Origin: Thermomicrobiaceae bacterium
Lineage (GTDB): Bacteria; Chloroflexota; Chloroflexia; Thermomicrobiales; Thermomicrobiaceae
DNA length: 64,000 nucleotides
Direction of reading: 5' to 3'
Assembly (NCBI GenBank): GCA_014874455.1
Contig: JADBJL010000023.1
Coordinates: 1-64,000, forward strand
Shown: positions 17,519 to 25,837 of the stretch, piece by piece
Numbering within the stretch: the stretch's first letter is position 1
Layout: every line of letters starts with the position of its first letter
Notes under the pieces: model-generated
The model's input: the letters and a program-made list of their open reading frames with translations, nothing else
Databases searched by the model: none
Told to the model about the DNA's origin: nothing
Position numbers and translations under genes: made by a program

Positions 17519-17644
17519 CGTGTACCTCCGAGCATTGGTTGACGGTACATGGGCCGCCATCGTCCTGTCGGCCTAACTACAGATTATATGGTCTCCGTGT
17601 CGCAGACCTCCTGAGAGCCCGCTGGGCCGTCTTTCCAGAGAACG

Positions 17645-17920
17645 TCATTCGACCGCCGCGTCGCAGGCCTCATGAGAGCCCTCGTGCAGGCGGGCGAAGA
17701 AGCTGACGAAGCTGCGGAGCTCGGGCAGAAAGTCCGATATCCCTCCGGGGGCTTCGCTGGAGGAGCCCGGTGGAGACACGCTGGAGGCCTCATGACCCAT
17801 GCAACTCGCTGGCGGGGCCGCGCTGGCCGATACCACTCCGGCCGGGATGAGCGCCAGCCCGGTAGCCAGAACCGCGATCCTCAGAGCTCTTCGCGCATTG
17901 GGGCGCCATCGGGTGAGCAT
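17645..17920 (-). CDS. small secreted protein of unknown function
   Basis: The 91-residue ORF starts at ATG behind GGAAGGGA. A signal peptide is clear: positive start (LTRWRPNARRALR), hydrophobic core (IAVLATGLALIPAGVV) and an ASA-A cleavage site at about residue 34. The mature part of about 57 residues has two cysteines. Its last codons (EGSHEACDAAVE) recur in altered form about 50 bases after its stop (AGSQEVCDTETI, ending at 17584), as if the 3' end had been duplicated and then diverged. No family is recognised. Confidence 0.6.
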   Translation of the reverse strand: MLTRWRPNARRALRIAVLATGLALIPAGVVSASAAPPASCMGHEASSVSPPGSSSEAPGGISDFLPELRSFVSFFARLHEGSHEACDAAVE

Positions 17921-18438
17921 CGACTTCTCCCTTCCACACCATCCGGTCCCACGAGTCCCAGCGCGGGCGAGCGCCCGCCAGCGCTCGCCTATTCACCAGG
18001 GCGTACCCTCGAGCGAGGCTGGGAGTTCATCGTGTGTAGACCCATCCACGAGGTTCTTGCGGTATAGTCTCGCCTCTCCTCGATTCGTTACACCGAGTTT
18101 CGAGGGGACTGGGAGAGCAACCCGGAGCGAGATGCTCGGGCTTATCACCCCGTCGCACCTGCTGAGAGCGCGACGTAAGCGCCCACCGGAACCATTCTCT
18201 GTGCAGCGATGGTACCCTACTATAGAGTAGTCTGATTGCTCATTCGCCCCTACCTTCCTGGCGGTTACGCTACCTTCACTCCAAACCAGGAAGCCGATCG
18301 CCCCTCAGAGCCTGAGGTGGATCCCAGGGCGTTCAGGATACGCTACACTAGGGCGCATCCAGGGGGCATGGCGCACTCTCCGTCGCTCCGGCGACGGCGT
18401 CGCCCGACCCCATCGCCGAGTAGACGGAGACGGGCACA
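17921..18438. other. 518-base gap before ECF sigma gene
   Basis: No coding frame here is convincing. A short dyad, CTACT (18217-18221) and AGTAG (18226-18230), lies in an AT-richer patch and may mark the promoter zone of the sigma/anti-sigma pair. I could not place a supported -35 element. Confidence 0.4.
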
Positions 18439-19110
18439 ATGGCCGGTTCTGCCCCTCTCGATCCCTCGTCCCCGGCCGCCTCCGAAGACGACAGGCGGTT
18501 AGTCGAGGCGCTGCGCGCGGGCGACGAGGGCGCGTTCACCGAGCTGCTTGAGCGGTACCACACGGCGCTGGTGCGACTGGCGATGATCTACGTGGCCGAC
18601 CGGGCGGTGGCTGAGGAAGTGGCCCAGGAGACCTGGCTGGGTGTGCTCCAGGGCATCGACCGGTTCGAAGGTCGTGCCTCACTGAAGACCTGGATCTTCC
18701 ATATTCTCCTCAACTGCGCCAGAACCCGGCGCCACCGGGAAGCCCGGAGTATCCCGTTCTCGGCGTTCTGGAACCCAGCATCCGAGCCGGACGAGCCAGC
18801 GGTCGAGCCAGAGCGCTTCCTGCCCGGCGATCACCCCACATGGCCGCATCACTGGAACGCGTTTCCAGAGCCTTGGAGCGGGCTCGAGGATCGCCTTGTC
18901 GCTCGGGAGACCTACACGTATATTCGACAGGTGATCGAGGCACTTCCACTCCACCAGCGAGAGGTCATCACGCTACGCGACATCGAGGGGTGGACGCCCA
19001 GCGAGGTGTGCGCCGCGCTCGGGGTCAGCGAGGCGAACCAGCGCGTGCTGCTGCACCGCGCCCGCTCGCGAGTACGGCGCGCGCTCGAGCAGTATTTGCG
19101 TGAACAATAA
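18439..19110 (+). CDS. ECF RNA polymerase sigma factor
   Basis: The 223-residue protein contains sigma-70 region 2 (LVEALRAGDEGAFTELLERY, VAEEVAQETWLGVLQGIDRF) and region 4 (LPLHQREVITLRDIEGWTPS, followed by ALGVSEANQRVLLHRARSRV). A Pro/Trp-rich linker of about 45 residues (EPDEPAVEPERFLPGDHPTW) separates them, longer than usual. It directs RNA polymerase to its own regulon, which should include its own promoter. The zinc-finger anti-sigma gene follows 8 bases after the stop. Confidence 0.93.
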   Translation: MAGSAPLDPSSPAASEDDRRLVEALRAGDEGAFTELLERYHTALVRLAMIYVADRAVAEEVAQETWLGVLQGIDRFEGRASLKTWIFHILLNCARTRRHREARSIPFSAFWNPASEPDEPAVEPERFLPGDHPTWPHHWNAFPEPWSGLEDRLVARETYTYIRQVIEALPLHQREVITLRDIEGWTPSEVCAALGVSEANQRVLLHRARSRVRRALEQYLREQ

Positions 19111-19121
19111 GGCAACGGATG

Positions 19122-19370
19122 ATGGACGACGAACAGGAACTGACCTGCCAGGAGCTCGTGGAGCTGGTGACCGAGTACCTCGAGGGAACCCTGTCACCGG
19201 AGGATCGGGTGCGCTTCGAGGCACACCTGGTCACGTGCCCTGGCTGCCGGACGTATTTAGAGCAGATGCGGCAGACAATCGAGCTGCTGGGCCGGATCAC
19301 GGAGGAGATGATCCCCGAGCGTGCCAAAGCCGAATTGCTCCACGCTTTCCGAACCTGGAAGCGCGGCTGA
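19122..19370 (+). CDS. zinc-finger anti-sigma factor (ZAS), soluble
   Basis: The 82-residue protein (ATG 19122; an adjacent ATG at 19119 is equally possible) has the anti-sigma zinc-finger motif HLVTCPGC (Hx3Cx2C) with upstream TCQELVELVTEYLEGTLSPE. This is the minimal ZAS domain. There is no membrane segment, so it is a cytoplasmic, redox- or metal-responsive regulator rather than a transmembrane sensor. It is almost certainly the partner of the sigma factor just upstream, because the two genes are only about ten bases apart. Confidence 0.92.
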   Translation: MDDEQELTCQELVELVTEYLEGTLSPEDRVRFEAHLVTCPGCRTYLEQMRQTIELLGRITEEMIPERAKAELLHAFRTWKRG

Positions 19371-19391
19371 GGCCCTCGCCCCGCTGCGGCG

Positions 19392-21422
19392 CTAGCCGAG
19401 CCGTAATGCCACCGCCATCGGGTCGTCGGGCGCCGGCTCGTACGGCGGCTCGCCGTAGCGCCAGCGATAGTAGTGCCGGCCCACGTTGCCCATCTCGACC
19501 TGCCAGCCCGCCGGGTTAGCCGGCGTATAGGTGAGACAGCGCCGCTCGAAGCACTGCACCAGCACGTCCCGCACCTCACCGGCCACCGTCGCTCGAGTCC
19601 AGTAGGCCTCGGTGATCGGGAAGCCGGTGGCGTAGAAGGCCGGGTCGAAGAGCAGGCCAGTCACATACTCCCCACCCTGGTAGAGCACACCCTGGCTGTT
19701 GAGGTACTCCCAGAAGACACTGGCCACGCGATGGTTCGTCTCCGGGATCAGCGGGCCAGTGACGACGCCGTAGCCAGCGAAGCGCTCATCGACGCCGACC
19801 TGGCCGCTGCGATCGATGGTCTGAACGATCGTGGCCCCCGCCTCTGGTGGCGGCACCGCGAGCAGGCCAGCAAACGAGGCATAGGTGGGGCCGAGCGTAT
19901 CGTTCGGGTCGCCGGCAACGGGGATCTGGGCCGGCGCAGCCGGCACGAAGGTTGTATCTCCGACCTGGATCTGACCAGTGATCAGCTCGCGCACGAGCAG
20001 CCCGTTGGTCACGTACCAGGGGGAATCGTGCGCGGCCTCTGGCCGGGTCACCTCCATGCGCGCCTTATCGAAGTAGGCGACCAGCCTGGCTCCTTGGGGC
20101 GCCTCGTTGTACGGCTCTGTCCGAACCGAGAAGGCGTACGGCCCCCAGAGCCAGGTGCGCTGGGCAAGGCCTTCGCTGACCGGCCGGTCAGCGACCTGCC
20201 ACGTCCAAGCCAGGCTGGGTAGGAGCGCCTGGCGAACCGCCGCCCCGGCATCGAGCAGCCCGGCGCCAGCGCCGGGCTGGCCCGCTGGCGCCAGCGGCCG
20301 GGCCGTCCTCGTGAGCAAGCTCCGGGTCTGCTCGACGGTGAGCGTCGGCTGGACCGAGCGCATCAGCGCGACGGTTCCGGAGACGATCGGGGCCGAGAAC
20401 GAGGTACCCGAGACTGCTCTCCAGCCCGCGTCGGTGCCATCCCAGCTCGTCGTCAGGTTATCTACCGCGGGGGCGACGAGATCGACCCGGGTGATGCGCG
20501 AGGAGAAGTCGGCCAGAGTGGTGCCGTCGGCCGCCGTGCCGCCGACCGAGATCGTCTTAGCGTAGCTGGCCGGGAAGGTGACAGCGTCCGGCTTGTTCCC
20601 GGCGGCAGCGACCACGACGACCCGCTGCTCATAGGCGTAGTCGATGGCCCGCTCCAGCGTGGCGCTCGGGGTGTCCGCCCCCAGGCTCAGGTTGATGACG
20701 GCCGCGCCCTGCTCGACTGCGGCGTAGATCGCCTCGGCGATGGTGGCTGAGGAGGCACCGCTGGCGTCGCCCACCTTGAGCGGCAAGAGCATCACCGAGC
20801 CGGCCGCGCCCGCGATTCCCTGGGCATCGTCCGCGTGAGCCGCGATGATCCCGGCCACCGCCGTGCCGTGGCCCACCTCGTCGTCGGGATCCGGGTCACG
20901 GCGCAGGTAGTCGTATCCCGGCAACACTTTGCCGGCCAGGTCGGGGTGATCGGCGTAGATCCCAGAGTCGATCACGGCCACGACCAGGTCGTTACGGCCG
21001 GTCGTCAGATCCCAGGCTTCGGGGAGACGGGTGATGGCCGCCCAGCTCTGCTCGGCGAAGAGCTCATCGTTCGGCTCGTACTGGAAGAAGTAGCGGACCT
21101 CCGGCTCCAGGTAGCGGATCTCCGGCTGCCCGAGCAGCCGGGCCACCCGATCGGCCGCCTGCCGCACGTCGGCGAACTCGATCGCGAGCTGATCACCGCC
21201 TGGAGCGATGGGGCGTGCCTCGAGTCCGGCCAGCGCCTGACGCAGCCTCGGATCGCCCAGTGCCCCCGGCTCGAGCCAGACGATCCAGCCGGTCGCCGCC
21301 GCCCGCGCGCCGCTGCCCCGGTCGCCAGCGCTCGCTCGAGGAGCCGGCAGGAGGGAGCCGAAAAGCAGCAGCACGAGGAGCAGCGTGATTCGAGAGCGCC
21401 ATTGCGGCGTCAGCGTCCCCAC
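19392..21422 (-). CDS. secreted subtilisin-like (S8) serine protease with C-terminal extension
   Basis: GTG 21422 is preferred: it follows GGGGGAGGTGACT and begins immediately before a good signal peptide (LLLVLLLFGSLLPAPRASA); the frame stays open upstream. A propeptide-like segment (about 45-130) precedes the catalytic domain. The triad is D152 (VVAVIDSG), H185 (GHGTAVAG) and S341 (SGTSFSAP); the oxyanion block is VVAAAGN. About 250 residues follow the peptidase domain, with paired cysteines (VQCFERRCLTYTP) and no family I recognise. Its stop lies close to that of the anti-sigma gene (convergent). It probably degrades extracellular protein. Confidence 0.92.
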   Translation of the reverse strand: MGTLTPQWRSRITLLLVLLLFGSLLPAPRASAGDRGSGARAAATGWIVWLEPGALGDPRLRQALAGLEARPIAPGGDQLAIEFADVRQAADRVARLLGQPEIRYLEPEVRYFFQYEPNDELFAEQSWAAITRLPEAWDLTTGRNDLVVAVIDSGIYADHPDLAGKVLPGYDYLRRDPDPDDEVGHGTAVAGIIAAHADDAQGIAGAAGSVMLLPLKVGDASGASSATIAEAIYAAVEQGAAVINLSLGADTPSATLERAIDYAYEQRVVVVAAAGNKPDAVTFPASYAKTISVGGTAADGTTLADFSSRITRVDLVAPAVDNLTTSWDGTDAGWRAVSGTSFSAPIVSGTVALMRSVQPTLTVEQTRSLLTRTARPLAPAGQPGAGAGLLDAGAAVRQALLPSLAWTWQVADRPVSEGLAQRTWLWGPYAFSVRTEPYNEAPQGARLVAYFDKARMEVTRPEAAHDSPWYVTNGLLVRELITGQIQVGDTTFVPAAPAQIPVAGDPNDTLGPTYASFAGLLAVPPPEAGATIVQTIDRSGQVGVDERFAGYGVVTGPLIPETNHRVASVFWEYLNSQGVLYQGGEYVTGLLFDPAFYATGFPITEAYWTRATVAGEVRDVLVQCFERRCLTYTPANPAGWQVEMGNVGRHYYRWRYGEPPYEPAPDDPMAVALRLG

Positions 21423-21745
21423 AGTCACCTCCCCCGGGTCAGGTTCCGACCCCGCCTGTGCCCGGTTCGCGGCCAGCAGGATACCACCCGCTCCCGCTAC
21501 CTGCCGGGCATACGGCCACGGTCGGCCCGCCTTCATCGTCATGTTCGAGCCAGGCGCGGGGATATCGCCGGGCTGCGTCATCCCGGCCGGTGAGATAGTA
21601 TGCCCTCGCCGGCCCCGGCGAGGCACCCTGCGGGAGGCGCGGGAAGCAAACGACGGCTCGCCAGGGAGCGGGTTGCTGGGCAGCACCAGCTAGTGCGACA
21701 GCCCAGAGATGGCCGGAGACCTGGCAATGCGAAGGGAGCGCAGAA

Positions 21746-22273
21746 ATGGCACGCATCACCGTCATCGGTGCCGGGGCGATCGGCGGGACGGTCGGCGCCT
21801 TCCTGGCCCAGGCCGGCTACGACGTCCTGCTGGTCGACGTCGTGCCCGAGCACGTGCGGATCATGAACGCCGAGGGGCTGCGGATCACCGGTATCCGCGG
21901 CGACCGGCGCTACCCGGTTCGGGCGGCGCTGCCCGAGGAGCTGCGTGGCCCGCTCGAGATCGTCCTGCTCTGCGTCAAGGGGCACTTCACCGAGGCGGCC
22001 ATGGAGCAGTACGCCTCGCTGCTGGCGCCTGACGGGTACATCGTGTCACTGCAGAACGGGCTCAACGAGGAGATCATCGCCCGCTACGTCGGCCCCGAGC
22101 GAGCGGCTGGCACCAGGACGGTGATCCCCCACTCGCTGTGCTCGGCAAGGTATTGCCTGCTGCGGCACATGGCATCCTCCCCAACGGTTGAGGGTCGACC
22201 GCAGCAGCCGCACCGGGCGCACGAACCGCCGCCCCTCCTCTCGGCCCTGGCGAGCGCGAGAGCGCTAGGCTAG
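21746..22273 (+). pseudogene. truncated 2-dehydropantoate 2-reductase (ApbA/PanE N-terminal domain)
   Basis: The first 125 residues are a good ketopantoate-reductase NADPH domain: ITVIGAGAIGGTVGAFLAQAG, then LLCVKGHFTEAAM and IVSLQNGLNEEIIARYVGPE. After GPERAAGT (about 22115) family similarity stops and the frame runs 45 more residues of Pro/His/Arg-rich sequence to a stop. The C-terminal helical domain (about 170 residues) that completes the active site is absent. The junction region contains repeat-like sequence (GGTTGAGGGTCGACC). Insertion or deletion has therefore probably removed the 3' half. Confidence 0.72.
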
Positions 22274-22819
22274 AAGCCCGAGCTCATTCCCCGTACGGCC
22301 GTCGAAGATGAGGTACGCCCGGTGGAAGACGACCACCCGCGGGGGATCAGCGGGCACCCCGATCGAGAACTCACCCTGCACCGTAACGACGCAGAGCAGG
22401 CGATCCCCGAACTCACCGGGCCCGAGATCGAACCGTGCTTCGACCTCCCGCGCGGGCAGGCACTCCATCTGGAGGAGAACCGAGTCCGGATAGGCCCGCT
22501 CCAGGTACGCTCGCACGTCCTGCTCAGTGAAGGCCGGCGTCAGCGGGTCCGTCGGGGTGCGCGATGGCCGGATGGCCGGAGTGCCGGGGAAGGGCTCCTG
22601 CGCCACCGGGTGCTCCGGCTTAGGGCCGGGCGGCTGGGTGACGACCGGGGCGGCGGTGGGGGTCACGCCCACCGCGCTGCCGAGCGGGCTCCCATCCGTC
22701 CCGGCGCCGCCGGCCAGCCCGGGGCCGAGCAGGGCGACCGCGAGCGCCAGAGCACCCAGCACCAGGACGATGACCCCCTGTCCGACGCGCCCGACCGGGT
22801 TCTGCGTGACGCGGCGCAT
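22265..22819 (-). CDS. secreted/anchored protein of unknown function
   Basis: ATG 22819 follows GGAGGAG. The 184-residue protein has a signal anchor (VIVLVLGALALAVALLGPGL) and a Pro/Thr-rich linker to about residue 90. A compact domain follows with LTPAFTEQDVRAYLERAYP, LCVVTVQGEFSIGVP and VVFHRAYLIFDGRTGNELG, resembling small beta-rich domains of Chloroflexi lipoprotein-like proteins. I assign no function. The next gene upstream (same strand) also encodes a secreted protein and ends 25 bases earlier, so the two probably form one transcript. Confidence 0.7.
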   Translation of the reverse strand: MRRVTQNPVGRVGQGVIVLVLGALALAVALLGPGLAGGAGTDGSPLGSAVGVTPTAAPVVTQPPGPKPEHPVAQEPFPGTPAIRPSRTPTDPLTPAFTEQDVRAYLERAYPDSVLLQMECLPAREVEARFDLGPGEFGDRLLCVVTVQGEFSIGVPADPPRVVVFHRAYLIFDGRTGNELGLLA

Positions 22820-22843
22820 GGTATCCTCCTCCATAACTCGTGG

Positions 22844-23581
22844 TCAGGAGCCGCAGCCGCACCGGGCGCGCCAGTCTCCGCCGTTATTCCCCGGCGCCGG
22901 CACCACCGCCCACCACGCCTGCACTGGGGCGTTGATGTCCTTGCGGTCTCCATCTCGGGTCTGGTAATAGTGGTACCCACTGTGAATGTACTGGCTACTG
23001 GTCCAGCTCGCCTCGTCCGCCCAGCCGCCGGATGTCCCGTACAGCTCCTCGCCGATCACGATCTGGTCGGGTACCATGCTGTTGCTCTGCGAATACTCGG
23101 TCCGGACGTAATTGGGACTGACAACCGAGACCTTGAAAGAGCTGGATGAGACCCGGGTGATTTCGAAGTATGGCGTCTTGCCGAAATCACTCGACGGCAC
23201 ATTAGCGAGGCGATGGGAAACGAACAAAGAACCGGGACGACAGTCAGCCCAGAAGTAGAAGTAATTCCCTCCCTGTGCCATCATGCCCACCTCTACCCAA
23301 GAGACATTGACAGGCAATCCGTCAATTGTACAGGTAGGACCAATATCATTTAACCATAACTCATTAGTGATGAAATATACGCCGTTGTTCATGTATGTGT
23401 TGTTGACCGAGATATTTACATTCCCGCCGTCCACCAGGCCATTCCAGGTAACGGTTCCATAGCAATGGGAGAGACAAGAGTAGGCCAGCGTCTCCGCCGA
23501 GGGGGCAAGAGCTGGGAGAAGCAATGCCACAGTCGCACAGATCACGAGCTTGCAGGCGAAGCCGCGACATGCCCCTGACAA
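22844..23581 (-). CDS. secreted Cys/Tyr/Asn-rich protein, atypical base composition
   Basis: The 245-residue protein starts at TTG 23581 after AGGAGAG. A signal peptide (LVICATVALLLPALAPSA, then ETLA) is clear. The mature protein is rich in Asn, Ser, Tyr and Trp (NISVNNTYMNNGVYF), has about six cysteines and ends in CGCGS. It looks like an extracellular beta-sandwich protein. The DNA is visibly AT-richer than all neighbours (for example 23280-23420), which suggests recent horizontal transfer. I recognise no family. Confidence 0.7.
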   Translation of the reverse strand: MSGACRGFACKLVICATVALLLPALAPSAETLAYSCLSHCYGTVTWNGLVDGGNVNISVNNTYMNNGVYFITNELWLNDIGPTCTIDGLPVNVSWVEVGMMAQGGNYFYFWADCRPGSLFVSHRLANVPSSDFGKTPYFEITRVSSSSFKVSVVSPNYVRTEYSQSNSMVPDQIVIGEELYGTSGGWADEASWTSSQYIHSGYHYYQTRDGDRKDINAPVQAWWAVVPAPGNNGGDWRARCGCGS

Positions 23582-24002
23582 TGTACTCTCCTTACCCTGA
23601 AATATGCTAGGATGAGCGTAGCATCGAACGCTTTGTTTATCAATAGGGCTTTTGGTCTAGCCGCTCGGTACGAGACGCGAGAGTCGGCGAGTACCCCCTT
23701 GTAAGGATGCCGGTAGACCGCACTCATAGGGTGACGCTGCGGCCGTGCGGGCCTAGCGCGTCGCTCGGTACCCGGGGTTTGCCGCCTCCGTCGGCCGGCG
23801 CCTGTACCTGGAGCTAGCCCGCCTTGATGGGGAGCGCACAGGCCGCCCCGCTCCCTGGGCACACCGCCCGGAGGTAACGCTCGCTCTGCGAGGGCAGCTC
23901 TCTTGGCCGTCTCGACCAGACCTGCCCTGCACGCGGTGGTTTGGCTCAGCGCCGAGGAGTACTCCCCCCGCGATGGCTCACAGGTCCAGGGCGACAACAC
24001 CG
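23582..24002. other. 420-base gap, no gene
   Basis: Between the secreted protein and the amidase I see no convincing gene. Near 23600-23660 the sequence is AT-rich and probably contains the promoter for the minus-strand secreted pair. Confidence 0.4.
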
Positions 24003-24037
24003 GGCTATCGCGCCGGGAGGAACCCGGCGCGATAGCC
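24003..24037. terminator. perfect 15-bp hairpin downstream of amidase
   Basis: The arms at 24003-24017 and 24023-24037 are exact reverse complements, with loop AGGAA. The stem is very GC-rich. It lies 45 bases after the amidase stop in the minus direction. There is no T tract after it, so it is either a U-less terminator, an mRNA-stabilising hairpin or the core of a short repeat. Confidence 0.6.
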
Positions 24038-24081
24038 GCATCGACGCCGTTATCCACTACGGCGAGCACCACCCTGTAACC

Positions 24082-25596
24082 TCAACGCTCGCCGGGCAGC
24101 GGCGGCGCGCTAGCCGGCGGCCGGCGAGCGGCGCTGGCCCGCTCGTACCCGTACGCCAGCCGCAGCAGGGTCGGCTCATCGTAGAGCTTCCCCACCAGCT
24201 CGATCCCGACCGGTATCCCCTCCTCGGTAAAGCCCGCCGGCACGGAGATAGCCGGCAGGCCAGCCTGGGAGGCGATCAGCGTGTTGGTGGGGAAGGTCAG
24301 GGTCGTCCAGCGCCCGGCGTAGAGGTCGCTCCGCAGCGGCGGCAGCACCTGCATGTCCGGGTAGAGGAGAACGTCGAGCCGGTACAGGCCCATCACGTTC
24401 AGGATCGTGCGCTGGAACCGCTCCCGAGCGGTCAGGCGCTTGTAGTAGTCGGGCTCCTCTTCCGGGTTGGCCGGCCCGCGGGCGATGTCGGCGAAGAGGT
24501 CGAGGAGCGGGTGGAACTGGTTGGTGCTGTACAGCTCCTCGATCGTGCGCGCCGGGGCCCCCGACCGGGCGGCCAGGAAGGCGTTGATGTCGTGGCGCGA
24601 CTGCGCCAGGTAGAGCGAGGTCGTCACGATGAAGTCCAGCAGGTCGGGGATCTCCACCGGGTCGACCAGCTCGGCGCCGGCCTCGTTCAGCGTCGTGAGC
24701 GCGCGGTTGACGACCTCGTTGACCTTACGGGAATCGGCATCGCTGTCCGAGCCGAAGGCCTGCCGCACGACCCCGATCCGCGCGCCGCGCAGCCCGTCCT
24801 CGACCAGGGAACTCGTGTAGGTCTCGGGGATGCGCGCGCAGAGCGCGGCGACGGTGTAGGGATCGGCCGGGTCGTAGCCCACCAGCACGTCCAGCAGGAT
24901 CGCGGTGTCGCGCACGGTGCGCGTCATCGGGCCAGCCGTGTCCTGGAAGACGACCAGCGGCGACAGGCCGACCCGGCTGATCAGGCCGGTCGAGACTCGC
25001 AGGCCGACGAGGCTGTTGAACGAGGCGGGCACGCGGATCGAGCCGCCGGTGTCCTCACCGATGCCGACGGCGCCGAGGTTGGCGGCCACGCCAGCGCCGG
25101 TGCCGCTGCTCGAACCGCCGGGGTCGCGGTCGAGCGCGTAGGGATTTTTGGTCTCGCCGCCGGCCGAGGAGAAGGCGAACCAGGAGGTGGCGAAGTCGGG
25201 CAGGTTGGTCTTGGCGAGGATGACCGCGCCCGCCGCGCGCAGCTTCTTCACGACGGTCGCGTCGTCGGCGGGCAGGTACTCCCTGAAGGCGATCGAGCCG
25301 AAGGTCGTCGGCATCTCTTTCGTCTCGACCTGGTCCTTGAGCAGGACCGGGATGCCGTGGAGCGGGCCGGAGAGCTCGCCGGTCTGCTGGAAGGAGCGAT
25401 CCAGCGCGTCGGCGTCGTCCAGCGCTCTCGGATTCACCGTGATGATGGCGTTGATCTCCGGCCCTTTCTTGTCGTAGGCATCGATACGCGCGAGGTAGCG
25501 CTCGACCAGCTCGCGGCAGGTGATCTCCCGCGAGCGCAGGGCAGCATGGATACGGTCGATCGTCGTCTCCTGGAGGTGGAACGGCTGGGCTGTCAT
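24082..25596 (-). CDS. amidase signature family hydrolase
   Basis: The 504-residue protein starts at ATG 25596 after GGAGGG. It carries the amidase-signature Ser-cisSer-Lys triad: Lys in GIPVLLKDQVE, the cis-Ser in GGSSSGTGAGVAANLGAVG and the nucleophile in IGEDTGGSIRVPAS. The N-terminus (TTIDRIHAALRSREITCREL) and ITVNPRALDDA are typical of the family. It lacks GatA-specific context (no gatB/gatC nearby), so it is probably a stand-alone amide hydrolase rather than a tRNA amidotransferase subunit. Substrate unknown. It is divergent from the MFS gene. Confidence 0.92.
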   Translation of the reverse strand: MTAQPFHLQETTIDRIHAALRSREITCRELVERYLARIDAYDKKGPEINAIITVNPRALDDADALDRSFQQTGELSGPLHGIPVLLKDQVETKEMPTTFGSIAFREYLPADDATVVKKLRAAGAVILAKTNLPDFATSWFAFSSAGGETKNPYALDRDPGGSSSGTGAGVAANLGAVGIGEDTGGSIRVPASFNSLVGLRVSTGLISRVGLSPLVVFQDTAGPMTRTVRDTAILLDVLVGYDPADPYTVAALCARIPETYTSSLVEDGLRGARIGVVRQAFGSDSDADSRKVNEVVNRALTTLNEAGAELVDPVEIPDLLDFIVTTSLYLAQSRHDINAFLAARSGAPARTIEELYSTNQFHPLLDLFADIARGPANPEEEPDYYKRLTARERFQRTILNVMGLYRLDVLLYPDMQVLPPLRSDLYAGRWTTLTFPTNTLIASQAGLPAISVPAGFTEEGIPVGIELVGKLYDEPTLLRLAYGYERASAARRPPASAPPLPGER

Positions 25597-25837
25597 GGGG
25601 CCCTCCTTCGCTGCGACGCGAGCAGGGACAGGACACCGGCGACACCGCTCGGTGAGAGATCGGCGCGTGGACTCGCGGAACCTGGTGCCAGCGGACAACG
25701 TCGCCTGGATAGTTGCCAGTCTGACAGCCGGGGCGCGCGGTGTCAACGGGTGTGGGTACCGGCGGCATCCAGCCGGCGCGGCCGTCCGCTGGTTGCGAGG
25801 CAGGCGCGCGCGGCGTAGACTGGCCCGCAGGTCACCG

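Noticed and set aside
18217..18230. CTACT-N4-AGTAG dyad as operator of the sigma gene
   Set aside because: Arms only five bases and more than 200 bases from the start codon; too weak to call.
24050..24058. DnaA-box-like TTATCCACT
   Set aside because: Single, imperfect and without other boxes; expected by chance.
23941..25818. Long plus-strand frame opposite the amidase
   Set aside because: Shadow composition; the amidase triad lies on the other strand.
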